Positions 1 to 13,487 are shown, counted from the first letter of the stretch. The stretch is DNA of 64,000 nt from Erpobdella octoculata (GCA_963978895.1 OZ022242.1:20421629-20485628); one strand, 5' to 3'. The notes: a model not told the origin generated them from the sequence alone. Program-made: numbers and translations.

Positions 1-465
<465 letters not shown>

Positions 466-876
466 GAAAAAATGCCAGAAGAGTTAATAAGCCACTAACA
501 CTAGCATGAGAAAAAAAACAATAAAAAAAAACAATAAAAAAAAATCACAGACATCCTTAGTCATGGATACAAGGAAACAGAAACCATCAAGAAGTGACAA
601 CAACAAAAATCACCCAGATATTACAAAATAGCAGAAAAGTAAAAAATAACTCTAGCTGTAGTATAAGAAAGTGTCCAAGTTAACTGATTTCAATGATAAT
701 TTAAATGAAGAATCGCTGGAAAAATTTACAACATCAGCATAGAGAGAGTTCCAAACCGCAACTATTCTGTTAGTGTAGAAATATTTTACAGCATCACATG
801 TAAATTTTTTTAATCTTAATTTATAACAATGACACCGCGTTGATATTATATTGGTAGAAGCAAATGACAATGACAT
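466..876 (-). mobile_element. Non-LTR retrotransposon 3' end (reverse transcriptase C-terminus plus 3' UTR)
   Basis: The minus frame 876-652 encodes about 70 residues ending in a stop. It contains YFYTNRIVAVWNSL followed by DVV, then a serine-rich SFK-like tail. This is the usual C-terminal signature of Jockey/CR1-type reverse transcriptases (family knowledge). After the stop come about 185 bases of T-rich 3' UTR ending in TTTTTTCAATAAATAAA, which passes into the (TAAA)n array. The rest of the polymerase is missing, so this is a 5'-truncated dead copy. Clade assignment is tentative. Confidence 0.7.
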
Positions 877-1118
877 TGTTTAACTTATTTAACCTCCTTT
901 GTTATTTATCACCATCGTCATGCCAAAACAGGGGATAGCGTTTAAAAGCGTTTGAGCACCAGCTCTAATCTATAAGTTCTTTATCTCTCGCTACACCCAA
1001 TGGCAGTGTCTTGTCCTCTTGTATAAGACCACTTTACATAACACCATTATTATTATTATGTTTTTGTTATTATTGTCATAATCATCATCATCAGTAGCTA
1101 CTGCAACAAAAACAGATT

Positions 1119-1520
1119 GGTTCATCCCATATATATATATTCTATATATATATGGTTCATCCCATATATATATTCTATATATATGGTTCATCCCATATAT
1201 ATATTCTATATATATGGTTCATATCATATATATATTCTATATATATGATTCATCCCATATATATATATATATATATATATTCTATATATATGGTTCATCC
1301 AATATATATATTCTATATATATGGTTCATCCAATATATATATTCTATATATATGGTTCATCCCATATATATATATTCTATATATATGGTTCATCCCATAT
1401 ATATATTCTATATATATGGTTCATCCCATATATATATTCTATATATATGGTTCATCCCATATATATATTCTATATATATGGTTCATCCCATATATATATT
1501 CTATATATATGGTTCATCCA
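1119..1520. repeat. 31-bp minisatellite
   Basis: About 12 head-to-tail units of roughly 31 bp, each GGTTCATCC followed by an AT run, TTCT and a second AT run. Most units read TCCCAT; some read TCCAAT, TATCAT or GATTCATC. One unit has a longer AT run near 1260-1280. The array lies downstream of exon 4 of the left saposin gene. The three overlapping Ile/Tyr-rich frames across it are repeat read-through. Confidence 0.9.
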
Positions 1521-1548
1521 ATCAACAGCAAAATATAAAAAATCTTAC

Positions 1549-4500
1549 CTGGAATGCTGATTTTGGAAAAAGATTACAAACGTCTCTTTTTATCAATTCT
1601 TCAATTGAGGCCTTTAAATAAATATTAATTGAATTTATTTCAAATATTATAATGTAAAAATAAAATACTATAAAAATAATAAATAAATTATATAGCAAAT
1701 AAGGTCTATTAAAATTACATATAATAAAAACTTTTAGAATAAAAATAATTCACCCTGACTGATTTGTCCTTAAGAGAAGCTTTTAAATGTTCAGTCACCA
1801 TCGTACATATACCACAGCTATCTGAAGTATCCTATGGTGACAATTGTGGTTTAAGTGCAGACAGATGATAAAATTCAGCTCTGATGTTTGTTCGAAGTAA
1901 AAATGCTGGCGGGTGATATCAGAAATTTGCAAAACTGAGGGCAGCATGTGACCCCCTTGAATAATTTTTGACTCTTGGGGTTTACCACATTAAAAAATAT
2001 TGTTTTTTGGTATTTTTGTTTCTTAAAAACTGGATATTTTTAATAATTGAATTTATTTTGACGGTTAATTGTCTCACCGGTGTTTTATATGCGGCCCTCA
2101 GAGTAATAAATGTATTTCCAAGGCATGGTCATATTTCATATTATCTTTTTCATGTTGTTTTATATCTTTACGTCTTTTACAATAAATAAAAAGTTGTGAA
2201 ATTTCAATAACTAGATTCTTTACCTTTCTTTTCCATATAGTTCTAAGACAGCGTTCTATAGCAGAACATTCAAAAGCATTCTTTAGACTGCTGCACCAAT
2301 AAGCTTCACCTTGTAAGCAGGCATTGCCAGTTACATCCGGTAAAAAACAGACTGTGAAAATAATACATGCTTAAAACAATGATATCTTTAATTAGTTTAG
2401 TCATGTCTAGAGACTACTTTACTCTAAGTTGTATTAATTGCTGAAAGCCTGATAACTATGGTCAGCCTTTAGCAGAGATGTTGCGAGTACTTATGGTGCG
2501 AGCACGAGTACAAATACAAAGAATTTTCAGCGAGTACTTTTCGAGTACTTTTTAATGATTTTTCTTTACGAAATATACAGCACATTAGGCTACCATAAAC
2601 ATAGTTAACCTTCACGAGTCCAATTGTAGGCTTATTGTCAACATTGTCAAATCAAAATGAAATATTTGCATTAAATGTGTCTGCAATATAATTGTCATAT
2701 TAAAAACAGTTTGTCAACTAATTAATGCTTCAGTTAGTGACAGTTACACAAAGTCAACAACAGCCTAGTTTATTCTACATCATAAAACTATTACATTTTA
2801 GGAAAATTAACGACAAAAGTTTACACTCAGACATCTGGTCCCTATGGGGTCGTAAAATTATTCCATCATGGCTGAACACACGTTCCACTGGTGAACTTAA
2901 TGCGGGAATACTTAAGGCACGAAGTGCAGGGTGATATAGTTAGTACGAGTAAGAGTACTTAGTGGAATAACGAGTACGTGTACGAGTACTTAGTGGCATA
3001 ACAAGTACGAGTACCAAGGCTTCGAGTGCGAGTCAGAGTACGAGTACTTCAAAAACGTACTCGAGTACGAGTAAAAGTACCAAGTACTATATCTCTTTTT
3101 CTTTTTTTAAGATTTGGCACACCCATTTTTCAAGACAAGTCTTGCACAAAGGCGAAAAATGGTCCTTGCAAAGGCAGCCATTTATAGGCGCCTACTCTTG
3201 TCTTTAGTTATAGTATTTATAGTGGCGTCTTCCAGTCAGCTTCTAGAATTCTAAGCTGGATTGCATAAACACCTTTCGACTTTTTAGAGTAATATTTAGT
3301 TTCAACTCCAGATTGTGTCAAAACATTTTTAGACAATTTTTAGTTTTTTTTTAAATGCAAGCACGCTTTCACAAAAGAAAACCTGAAAAATATCCTATCC
3401 GTCAAAACCACAAGATTTTCTTCAGCTAATCAGTAGCGGATCTAGGTGAACGCTAATTGCTTAAGTAATTTTCTTCCTTTTGTAATTAGTATAAAAACAT
3501 ATCGTACAGGGGCGGATACAGGAATATTGAAAGGTGGTCCAAAGTGGGTTGTGAAAAAAAAGTTTTTTTCCAACTTAGTGTTAGATTTAATGGTTTTAAC
3601 ATAAACTTTTTGTCAAGATTAATTAATCTAAAAACTAAATTTCTCTTACAGTTTTAAGCAGAGTTAATTAAATTTACTGACATTTTTGCAGTCAAATTCT
3701 GTACAATACAGGATACACCTTAATAAAGGCATGATTAACGGGTGATCCAATCATGGAGTGCTTCGATGTGACCAGGGGCGTCATTTCAGCAAAATCTTGG
3801 CGGTCAACATTTTTTTTAAACCCACAGATTCCAACAATTTTATTTTTGTAATACTATACTTTTTCTTTCCAAATGGAAAATAGTTAATAACCGGCTAATT
3901 TTGTTTCCAGGACCTCAAATGTGGGGTGGAAAAAAGGAATATTTGATTAAAAACTCCCAGGCTAAAAATGTGAAAGTTCAGCAATTTAGTACCAAAATTA
4001 TTTTTACAAAATAACAAAATACGTTTTAATAATTTTTGAAAATTTGGTTTCTAGGACTTCAAATGTGGGGTGGAAAATAGGATTATATTTTTTCTAAATA
4101 ACTGCCACTCTGAGGCTGAAAATACTACAGATATAAAAATTAGTATTCAGATACTACTTAGAAAATAAAGTTACACGTGTTTTTACCATTTTGTGTTTAT
4201 GTTTTGGCTTCCAGGACTACCAACGTAGGATGGAGAAAAGGATTATTAGCCTAAAAACTCAATAGCTGAAAATGTAAAATCATTAAAATTCCCTATTGAG
4301 ATTTTTAAACAAAAATAATAAAATACGTGTTTTATTAATATTCAAAAAATTAGTTTCCAAGCGTTGAGGTTTTGTGTCCGTTAAAACTGACTGAGTCCAG
4401 TTCATCACAGACCGGGCCAGTCCTCGAATTGTGCAGTTATGAAACAAGCCAGTTCGAGCCTAAATAAAAAACCAGGCCTGGAATTTTCTGTCTATGAAAT

Positions 4501-5638
4501 AAGCCGGACCGGGTCTAAAAAATCCGTGTAGGGCTCTATGGATTAAAGTACTGCAAGGGCCCGGCTAAGCCGTCATTTTAAGGTTTTCAGACGGGCCAAA
4601 CCTGAAATCAAGGTGGGACGAGTCGAAATATTTTGCCAAATATATAGAAATTTTAAGTCTCTAAAAATGGGCTGAGCCGTAAAAAATCTATTATGGATGC
4701 ACGGTTCAAATTCTCTAATTTCAAGCGAGCGAAGCAGCGACGGGCACTGCTAGTATATATTAAAGTAATATCGCTGATTTAATTATCAACTTCCGCTCGA
4801 TCGACTTTATAGAATGTAAGCCGTTATTATTATGATTATATTAGAAGGCATAAAAAAACTTATCAAAGCTTCATTCTTATTTTCCAATAAACTACAAAAC
4901 CATTCCAGAGAGCCCGGTATAAGATTTGGCGATATTGTAACAATATATAAAAAAAGAGAGAGAAGGACAATATCCTTTGTTATGGATTTTTTAAATTTTT
5001 TCTAATAAAAAATAATTGCATTGATTTCTTATTGAATTTTGGTTCAATAAATAAATTTATCCAAACAGCTTACGTTAAAAACAATATGATTTATTTATCA
5101 AACGCGTGTTCAATATTGTGCACACAGGCTATGTTACGAGTAAAAAAATTTGACCCCTCCTGCTTGAAAAAACTGAAGTTAATTGTCTCATTCCGAGTTG
5201 TTATGATAGCAAACGTTGGCTTAAAAACATATATGCAATTAAATTTGTCATTAACATAAACATCCGCAAAGCTTAATCTAAAAGAATTTTAGGCCATAAA
5301 ATTCATCTTGAATCGTTTGATGATTTAATTCGGTCACAAAAGGAGCTGCAGATAAAGAAAAATAAACTAATAGAAACGCAGAAAACCAATTCAAATTTAC
5401 TTTTATATTTTACGTCCAATTTACAATAAGTGCTGCATAATTAGTAAAGGTATAGCAGCAACATTTTCTAAGGCGTCGCGAGATAGAAAAAAAGAGAGAA
5501 AGAAAGTAAGAGAAGGAGAGAAAACATAAGAAAAAACAGGTCAGCACCGGATAATCTTTCAATAAAACATAAGAAAATTATTAATAATTTAAACTTACAC
5601 GCCGAGATCGAAGCAATAACAAGAAGTAGTACACCCAT
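1549..5638 (-). CDS. Prosaposin-like gene 3, 5' exons only (diverged paralogue)
   Basis: Four exons can be assembled on the minus strand: exon 1 5638-5599, exon 2 2351-2224, exon 3 1831-1754, exon 4 1611-1549. Splice donors are GTAAG, GTAAAG, GTGAAT and GTAAG; acceptors are CACAG, CATAG and AAAG. Exon 1 starts at ATG 5638 and encodes MGVLLLVIASISA, a hydrophobic signal peptide, ending in phase 1. Exon 2 carries a SapA domain (CLQGEAYWCSSLKNAFEC, then CLRTIW). Exon 3 opens a SapB domain (SCGIC). Exon 4 continues it (ELIKRDVCNLFP). Exon 3 is 26 codons, as in the two complete genes at 13.5-20.8 and 25.7-35.7 kb, and intron phases match throughout. Total recovered is about 103 aa. No exon 5 was found between 1 and 1548, where only a satellite and a retroelement lie. 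The gene either continues beyond the window or is truncated. Prosaposins are lysosomal/secretory precursors of lipid-binding saposins. Confidence 0.72.
2472..3098. mobile_element. hAT-like non-autonomous element with GAGTAC-rich ends
   Basis: The left part starts CAGAGATGTTGCGAGTAC and is rich in GAGTAC/CGAGTA motifs. The right part (2939-3095) is packed with ACGAGTACGAGTA-like motifs and ends GTACTATATCTCTTT, an imperfect inverted match to the left end. Subterminal repeats of this type are common in hAT ends. The central 69-residue frame is not recognisable. No clean 8-bp target duplication was seen, so the boundaries are approximate. It lies in intron 1 of the left saposin gene. Confidence 0.45.
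3425..3800. other. Cluster of hAT-type terminal motifs
   Basis: Three short sequences resemble hAT inverted-repeat tips: CAGTAGCGGATCTAGG near 3430, CAGGGGCGGATACAGG near 3508 and CAGGGGCGTCATTTCAGC near 3774. None could be paired with an opposite end plus an 8-bp duplication, so they are only possible element relics. Confidence 0.3.
3890..4753 (+). mobile_element. Helitron family F, 3' part
   Basis: Sequence matching the element at 55958-57632. Imperfect repeats contain TTTGGTTTCTAGGACTTC and TGTGGGGTGGAAAA. A GGCC/GGCCCG-rich block follows (4400-4640). The 3' end reads GCAGCGACGGGCACTGCTAG followed by T. The terminal CTAG before T is the Helitron 3' rule. The 5' end is missing. It lies in intron 1 of the left saposin gene. 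Confidence 0.6.
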
Positions 5639-5639
5639 C

Positions 5640-7391
5640 GTGGTCACGACCAATTCTTTGAGAAGAAAACTGGCTGAACCTTCTTACTCTATGCTCTCTC
5701 AATTTAAGCCAATCGCTTGCGGAACTAGCATCAAAGGCATCAACAACCTTCGGCAATTATTAGAATTGCGTTTCTAATCATTAACCACTTGGCCAGGATT
5801 AAATAAGCCTTAACAAGAAACGTTTTTTTCATCACGAGATGCAAACAGGATCTCGGTGCTTTTTTGTCCGTGTTTTACCAAAACAAAAAACTACCTCATT
5901 GTAAATTAAGAATCGTCGTAATTATGCATGTTTTAAGGCATTTATTCGTTTTCTTGGTATCGGATGGTTCAATTACAATCTCGGTTGTTGCGAGAAAATA
6001 AATTAATAATCCGAACTAGGAATTTCCTTGTTTTAAAGAGTGTTGTTCTAAAAGATTCAACACTAAGAATCAATGATTTTTGTAGTGACAATTTTATAAC
6101 AAAATGCGGATGATTGGAAATCGCAAACGTTGAGTTTCAAATAACAATTTTGAAAACTTTTAGTTGTTTGATTCTGGAAAATAAACAAAAAACCAGAAAA
6201 TACAAAAAAGACAAAGTTTATTTGCAAATCTGTTATATTTTAGATTTTTTGTTTAGAAATAAATAATATAAAATCCTATTACTTCAAGCCCGGCCCGGCC
6301 CATTGGAAAAACCATAAAAATCAAAGCCCGGCCGTGGTACGGTGTAAAATCCTTTTCAAGCTGCTGACCGTTTTTCCGGTTTTAAATTTTTGTGAAATTA
6401 TCATTTCACAGGCTTGGCTTTTTTGTGACAATAAACCGTCATAAGCGGACCAGTAAGAATTTGGCTGGAAAAAGCATTTAATTTTGGGTAGACATCAATT
6501 TATAGAGTTTCGCGCCGCTTATGTTTTTGCACAGCACAACAAGACAACGACCATGTGGACAGCTTCTTATGAGGCATGCAAGCATTCTAAATTCTAAAAG
6601 CTTTCGCTTACCTTCTTTCTTTCTCACACACATATTTTTTGTGGGGCGCAAGATTGGCTAGCTTCTAAATTTTTTCAGTCTTTTTTTTACAACGCTTATA
6701 TTAATTTGCTTCGATGTTGTTTGCTAATTTTTCATCTTTTCAACAAATATTCTCTGCACATTTATTCGTTTGGATACATTAAAAAATTAAGATTTTGCAG
6801 CCAATTGTCACAAACTATCTGAGTGTCTGGCGCTAAGTAAAAGACTGGGTAAGTTTTTTTTCCAAACACATGGATAGGCCGCTCCACGCCCACTGCCCCA
6901 ACTTATATCCGCCACGGGTAACACCCACTGCATAAACTCACATCAAATCTTTCATAGCAATAATAGAACTGAACGATTACGCTATTCTTACAAAATATTT
7001 ATGCTTTCATTATTACCATTTAATTGATCACGATTTGCGACTACATCCTTATCATGTATTGTTAACCATTATAAACTTATCCTGATATCTATATAAACTT
7101 AGAGTACTAAAAACTAAGGTCTAATTAAAAAAAACCAAGTTTTTTAAAAACACACTTTTATATTTGTTTAAATAATGCAAATCGATTTCTAAAAAATGCA
7201 ATAATAATTTTACCGTTGTTTATAGTAATATTTTAGTCAACATTTTATTAAGTTTTGGTCATAGTAATGATTACCTAAAAATTCATCTAAATGACGCTAT
7301 CGCCATCTAGTGAATAATTTTAAATGCGTTACAAAATAAATATTTAAATTATTTGAAATAATGATTAAATCGCCTTGGAAACTATTGAATA
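5640..7391. other. Intergenic stretch without recognised gene
   Basis: AT-rich sequence immediately 5' of the left saposin gene. A CCAAT/ATTGG motif lies near 5710, about 70 bases upstream of its ATG. A short GCCCGGCCCGGCCC block near 6285-6330 resembles the GC block of Helitron family F. No exon-like or RNA feature was seen. Confidence 0.5.
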
Positions 7392-8400
7392 CTAGCAGTG
7401 CCCGTTGCTGCTTCGTTTGCTTGAAATTAAAAAAATTGAACCGTGCATCCATAGTTGAGTAGGTAGGTACTGCGCGGGCTGATTTTTCATGGCCCGGATC
7501 GGCCCGGCCCGTCAGCCCAGCCTATCTAATTTTGGCCCGGCCTAGCCTGTCTAATTTGGGTCCGACCCAGTTCATCTAATTTGGACCTACCCCAGCCCGT
7601 TTTTACAGGTCTAAGTTTACAATATACTTGGCAACAAATCTCGGCCCGGTCCGGCTTGATTTTAGGTTTGGCATATCTGAAGACCCTAAAATCCCTGCCT
7701 GACCTGGCCCGTGCAGTATACACTAATCTAGAGCTTTATACGGTTTTTAGGCCCAATCCGCCGATCCGGTTCATTTTATAGACAGAAAATTCCAGTTCTG
7801 GCTTGTTTTTTGGCACACAATTTCAGGCCCGAACCGTGTAAAACGTGTGTCACTTTATTTTCTGAGTAATATCTAAATACAAATTTTTATATTGGCAGTA
7901 TTTTCAATTTCTGATTGGCAGTTATTCTATAAAACATATATATATAACTCTATTTTCCACGCGGTTTGAAGTCACGAAAACCAAGTTTTCAAAAAATGGT
8001 GAGACATGTAAATTATATTGTTTAAAATATATACACTAAATTTATACACTTTGACATATTTAGGTTTTGAGTTTTTAAGTAAATAATTCTTTTTTCCACC
8101 CACATTTGAGGTCCTGGCAAAATTATCAAAAAATAGTGAAACACGTATATCTTTATTTCTTGAGTAAATAATAAATACTAATTTTTGCACCTGGAGCACT
8201 TACAGTTTTTGAGTAGCAGTTATTTTAAAGTACAATTAACCCTATTTTCAACCTCACATTTGAAGTCCTGGAAACATAATTTTCAAAAATTATTAAAACA
8301 CGTATTTTGTTATGTTGTAAAAATAATCTTAGTACTAAATTGCAAAACTTTCACATTTTTAGTTTTTAAAGTATTTTAAGCAAATATTCCTTTTTACACA
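7392..8400 (-). mobile_element. Helitron family F, inverted 3' part
   Basis: Starts at CTAGCAGTGCCCGTTGCTGC, the reverse complement of the family F 3' end. It continues through a GGCCCGGCCC-rich block (7490-7720) and then three degenerate repeat units containing GTGAAACACGTATATC and CCACATTTGAGGTCCTGG. The Helitron 5' end is not present. The two short frames over 7526-7781 are products of the GC block. Confidence 0.6.
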
Positions 8401-8600
8401 CGTTTACTTAACTTGACTTCTCTGTCTGTCTATTTGTCTATCTGTCTGTCGTCAAATTTTGCAATCGATTTTAAACTAACTTTCCGATGAGCTAGAGACT
8501 TAAAAATTTAAACATACCTCCGAACTGATTAACAATGCATTCTGTTAAATTTTCGGACCGATTGGACAAAATTTAATTTAATAATCATTTGTGATAATTT
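8401..8600 (-). repeat. Dispersed repeat family D, inverted copy
   Basis: Reverse complement of 42655-42900: a CTGTCTGT tract, GTCGTCAAATTTTGCAATCG, CGATGAGCTAGAGACTT and CCTCCGAACTGATTAACAAT are shared in order. The CAGA/GACA tract appears as TCTGTCTG here. It abuts the family F sequence and may belong to the same older element. Confidence 0.65.
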
Positions 8601-9219
8601 CGTGACAGGCAAAGTCAAAACAAGCTCTGCAAGGCGAATCATATTGCAAAATGCATTTGGCGTTTTTGCTAAGTGAAAACGCAAGTATTCCAAATTAAGG
8701 CAATGAAGAAACGTACGATTTTGCAGTGCCAGCTTCAACTTCAACCACGAGAGGGTCGATATCCAAAGCTGGATTAGGCTTCGCAAGTGTGCTTATTCGG
8801 TTTGCAGAGAGGAAATCATAAGATTGTGGATTAAAAAAATTCAGGCATGCAAGAAGATCACTGTTTTGTGTAAATTGTGCGTTCAACTCAGACAAAATAG
8901 ATCGGTGCATGCATACAAAATCTGTTATCTATCCCGTTCCACTTTGGACTGTTCATAACTTTTTTTAACACCTCTCTATCTCGATGTGTGGACCTTCTAG
9001 CTTCCTAGTTTTTTTAGCATATCATTTCTCTTCTAATCTCTATGAATAGCCTACTCGACCAGGCTATGAATAACGCTAACCATCCTTATAACCGGGACGG
9101 CATTTTTCTACATACGACCCCATCCTATAACTAAAAAAGCTTCTGCTTTTATTTTCTAAAATTTCACTAAAACACCTAAAAAGAAAAAAAACATCTAACA
9201 AGAGCCCATATTTAATAAC
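8601..9219. other. Stretch without recognised feature
   Basis: Moderately AT-rich unique-looking sequence. Two overlapping minus-strand frames (8529-8910) show no domain, no start context and no splice structure that I recognise. I see nothing assignable. Confidence 0.4.
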
Positions 9220-10235
9220 TATTGGCTTACATGAAAGTCAGGGAGCCCAGTTCCCCTTAAATGATGTCTCTGAGTTTTGAAAGTAACGGTCTGAAAATGC
9301 TCATATATTAACTATGGGTCCACTTAAAAGTCAGGAGCTTACATAAAAGCCAGGGAGGGCTACTTAACAGTCAGGAAAAAATCAGAAGAGGGTCAGTAAA
9401 AAGTCAGGGAAAAGCCAGTTAAAAGTCAAGAAGGACCCGCTTGAGTGCCGGAGCCCATTAACTGTGGGGAGACCTACTTAAGGGGGAGCCCACTTAAGTG
9501 CAGAGGCTCACGTAAGTGCAGGGCCCACTTTAGTGCCGGGGGTCCCTTAAGTACGTGGAGCTCACTTCATTGCCGAAGGCCCCTTAACTGCGAGGGGCCC
9601 ACTTTAGTACCGAGTGCCCTTTTAAGTGCGTGGACCCACCTCAGTGCCGGGGGTCCCTTAAGTACGTGGAGCTCACTTCATTGCCAAAGGCCCCCTTAAC
9701 TGCGAGGGGCCCACTTTAGTACCGAGTGCCCTTTTAAGTGCGTGGACCCACCTCAGTGCCGGGGGCCCCCTTAGGTGCGTGGACCCACTTCAGTGCCGGG
9801 GACTCCCTTAGGTGCGTGGGGCTCACTTTAGTGCCGAGTGCTTCCTTAAGTGTGTGGGGCCCACTAGAAAGTACAGGAAAAGTCACTTAAAAATCAGGAA
9901 GGGCCCACTTAGGTGCCGAAGGCCCACTTAAGTGCGTGGGGCTGACTTCATTGCCGAGGGCCTCCTTAAGTGCAAAGGGCCCACTTTAGTGTCAAATGCC
10001 CCCTTAAGTGCGTGGGATCCACTTCAGTGCCAAGGGCTCCTTTAAGTGCGTGGGGCCCATTTTAGTGCCGTGTGCCTCTTTAAGTGCATAGGGCCCACTG
10101 AAAAGTCCAGGAAAAGCCACTTAAAAATAAAGAAGGGCCCACTTAGGTGCCGGGGGCCAACTTAAGCGTGGGGAACCACTTAAAGGCAGGGGCCCACTTA
10201 AGAGCGTAGGGCCCATTTTAGTGACGGGGCCTGAT
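9220..10235. repeat. GC-rich complex minisatellite
   Basis: A roughly 1-kb array of degenerate units of about 35-40 bp. Units are built from GGGCCCACTTTAGTGCCG, CCCTTAAGTGCGTGG and variants. The left third uses a related AAAGTCAGG-type unit. Two nearly identical segments of about 120 bp (9540-9650 and 9655-9770) indicate recent block duplication. The 84-residue frame at 9445 is repeat read-through. The array is much more GC-rich than its surroundings. Confidence 0.85.
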
Positions 10236-10666
10236 GCCAACAGATTTCTTTATATTTTATAAGTGTATCTAGTTACTCGTTTGCGGCGGGTTAAGTACGT
10301 TTAACTTTATTTATCCATTGAAAAAAATTGAGCACTTCGGCTAGTGGGGGATGTATTCCCAGCATCTCCAATGTTGGGACCGTGCCTGGCTAGAACTGAA
10401 TTAATACGTAGTGGCAACAATCAACTTATCAAACATTTATTATAAGTAAACCGTTAAACCAAACATGCACAAATAAACCTTAAATAAATACTTTCAACTC
10501 TATGAAAATGATTACGAAGACTGTATGATCAGGTCAAGTTGATAGAAACATGCGCATGTAGATTTTAGAAAGCCGTTTATAATGCATGTTGTTATGAAGT
10601 TTAATTTGTACAACTATTTTATGCATTCTATTTTAATTATCTTACATTAATGTATTTATCTAACAA
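10236..10666. other. Stretch without recognised feature
   Basis: AT-rich sequence between the minisatellite and a Helitron. No coding, RNA or repeat structure was recognised. Confidence 0.4.
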
Positions 10667-11855
<1,189 letters not shown>

Positions 11856-12090
11856 TAAGAAGCCAACAACACTGTCTCACTCATTGACTATATCCCAATC
11901 AAATAACTGAGGCCTGTCGGTCAATAATTTGGGGATGGAGCTTGGGACTGGCTTGCAAATGCAAGGCGGAGTTTTTAAGAAGTCCATGTACCTACCTACA
12001 TAAATAGAGACATAGGAAATTATGTATGTTGATTTTGTATTTTGGAAATACTGTATTTTGCAATTCAAATCTTATATATAAAAGGCATTG

Positions 12091-12510
12091 TATGTATGTA
12101 TGTATGTATGTATGTATGTATGTATGTATAAGTTGATAAGTTTATTGAACTACTATTTGAAATGTCTTAACTCAACCAGCTCATTTGGTTCTTTTTGTAA
12201 AGGTTGTCCATTAAGCGGGAAGGAATTCCCTTCGGACGAACCTTTTGGGCACCTTATTTCTTTCTCAACCAATCGATTTTTTTTTCTTTTTTTGAAATTT
12301 TGGTTCTATATTTTTCTTGTCGTTTTGGTTATTTTCTTTTGTTTACGTTTAATACTTATGTTGGTGCTCAATAAAATGAATAAAAAAAAAAAATGTATGT
12401 ATGTATGTATGTATGTATGTATGTATACATACATACATAATACATACATAATACATACATACATACATACATACATACATACATACATACATACATACAT
12501 ACATACATAC
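12091..12510. repeat. GTAT array and GTAT/ATAC inverted microsatellite pair
   Basis: A short (GTAT)n run lies at 12091-12128. At 12392-12427 (ATGT)n is followed directly by (ACAT)n to 12510, with two ATACATA interruptions. The two arrays are reverse complements, so the strand can fold into a hairpin. The 12130-12390 interval between them holds no recognised gene. Confidence 0.85.
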
Positions 12511-12514
12511 AAAA

Positions 12515-12606
12515 TCCCCGGGCAACCGCTGACTAAAACGTTTTTTGTCCATAAAGCACCAACGTATTAACAAATTTTTGTCAAACTTTACACAATCCAC
12601 CACCTG
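12515..12606 (-). repeat. Dispersed repeat family G, inverted copy
   Basis: Reverse complement of part of 22019-22172. Shared features are TTGGTGCTTTATGGA-like sequence, AAAACGTTTT and GTCAGCGGTTG. In both places it abuts a GTAT/ATAC array, so the array appears to belong to the element. Confidence 0.65.
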
Positions 12607-12619
12607 ATTATCTTAATTA

Positions 12620-12862
12620 GGTGTGAGCGGAAAAGCGACCGAGATCGAAAAAAGCGAGAAGGAAAAGTGGCAAGGAAGAGGAGAGCAAGCTGGAGCAGGA
12701 AAACGTAAATGCGACCTGGAGCGGGAAAACGACCGAGAGCGGGAAAGCGACTGGGGGCGGGAAAACGACCGAGTACGGGAAACGAGAGAGCAAGCGGTGA
12801 AGGAAACAGTTGCAAGAGAGAAAAACGATAGAAACCTCTAAAAACCCCGGGTACCCCGCTAG
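12620..12862 (+). mobile_element. Helitron B 3' end shared by the duplication (copy 1)
   Basis: GGGAAAACGACCG-type minisatellite, then AAACCTCTAAAAACCCCGGG, a partial hairpin and CCGCTAG followed by TACTTCATAAG. The same end at the same flank occurs at 23701-23939. The insertion therefore predates the segmental duplication. Confidence 0.7.
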
Positions 12863-13487
12863 TACTTCATAAGTGAAATAATTTTTTATTGGTACTTCAA
12901 ATACTTTTAATATAAGTATTTCATATTTGAAATACTTTATTTATACATACACTGTATAAACCACAACTATAGAACCTCTCTGAATTTTATTTATAAATAT
13001 AAATAGAAGCATAAAATCCCTCATCCACACGTCTTAGACACAATACGAATCTTTGACAGGAATGATCAACAAACTCCAAAAATACATAACAGCAACACAC
13101 CAATACTAAATCTTTCGAATAATTTAATCAGGAAATAACATGCACAGAAATCCAAGTCGTCAAATGGTATCGAGTTTCCTATCTGACCTGTTTTAGTTCA
13201 GGTTCAGGCACAGCGAAATTCAGAAGATCCAAATTCAGAACAGACAAAAACATAATTAATTGTACAAATGTTATCACACTGATGAAGAAATACACATCAA
13301 TTTATATAAATTCAGTCTTTCCTGTCACATGCATGAAAAGAATAAACTTGCATTCAAATATGGAAGTTAACAGTTATTTATCACTGGAGTTACAAGAGTA
13401 TAATCAACAAACTGCAAAATTAAAAAAAAACAGTTAACTACAAATGATAATAATTATCATCATCATTGTAAAATCAATTGAGTCTCT

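Noticed and set aside
991..1191. Asp/Asn-rich frame (TDDDDYDNNNKN) that looked like the acidic linker of saposin exon 6
   Set aside because: It comes from a GAT/AAT trinucleotide run, lacks the preceding SapB cysteines, and the intervening exon 5 is absent.
3508..6915. Pairing CAGGGGCGGATACAGG (3508) with TATCCGCCACGGG (about 6903) as one hAT element
   Set aside because: The interval would include exon 1 of the third saposin gene and other elements; no 8-bp duplication was visible.
8401..8450. CRISPR-like or other short regularly spaced array in the TCTGTCTG tract
   Set aside because: It is a simple CAGA/GACA microsatellite within a dispersed repeat, with no spacers. The genome is eukaryotic.
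9445..9699. An 84-codon frame in the GC-rich repeat
   Set aside because: Spans tandem units and repeats itself; no domain and no codon structure independent of the repeat.
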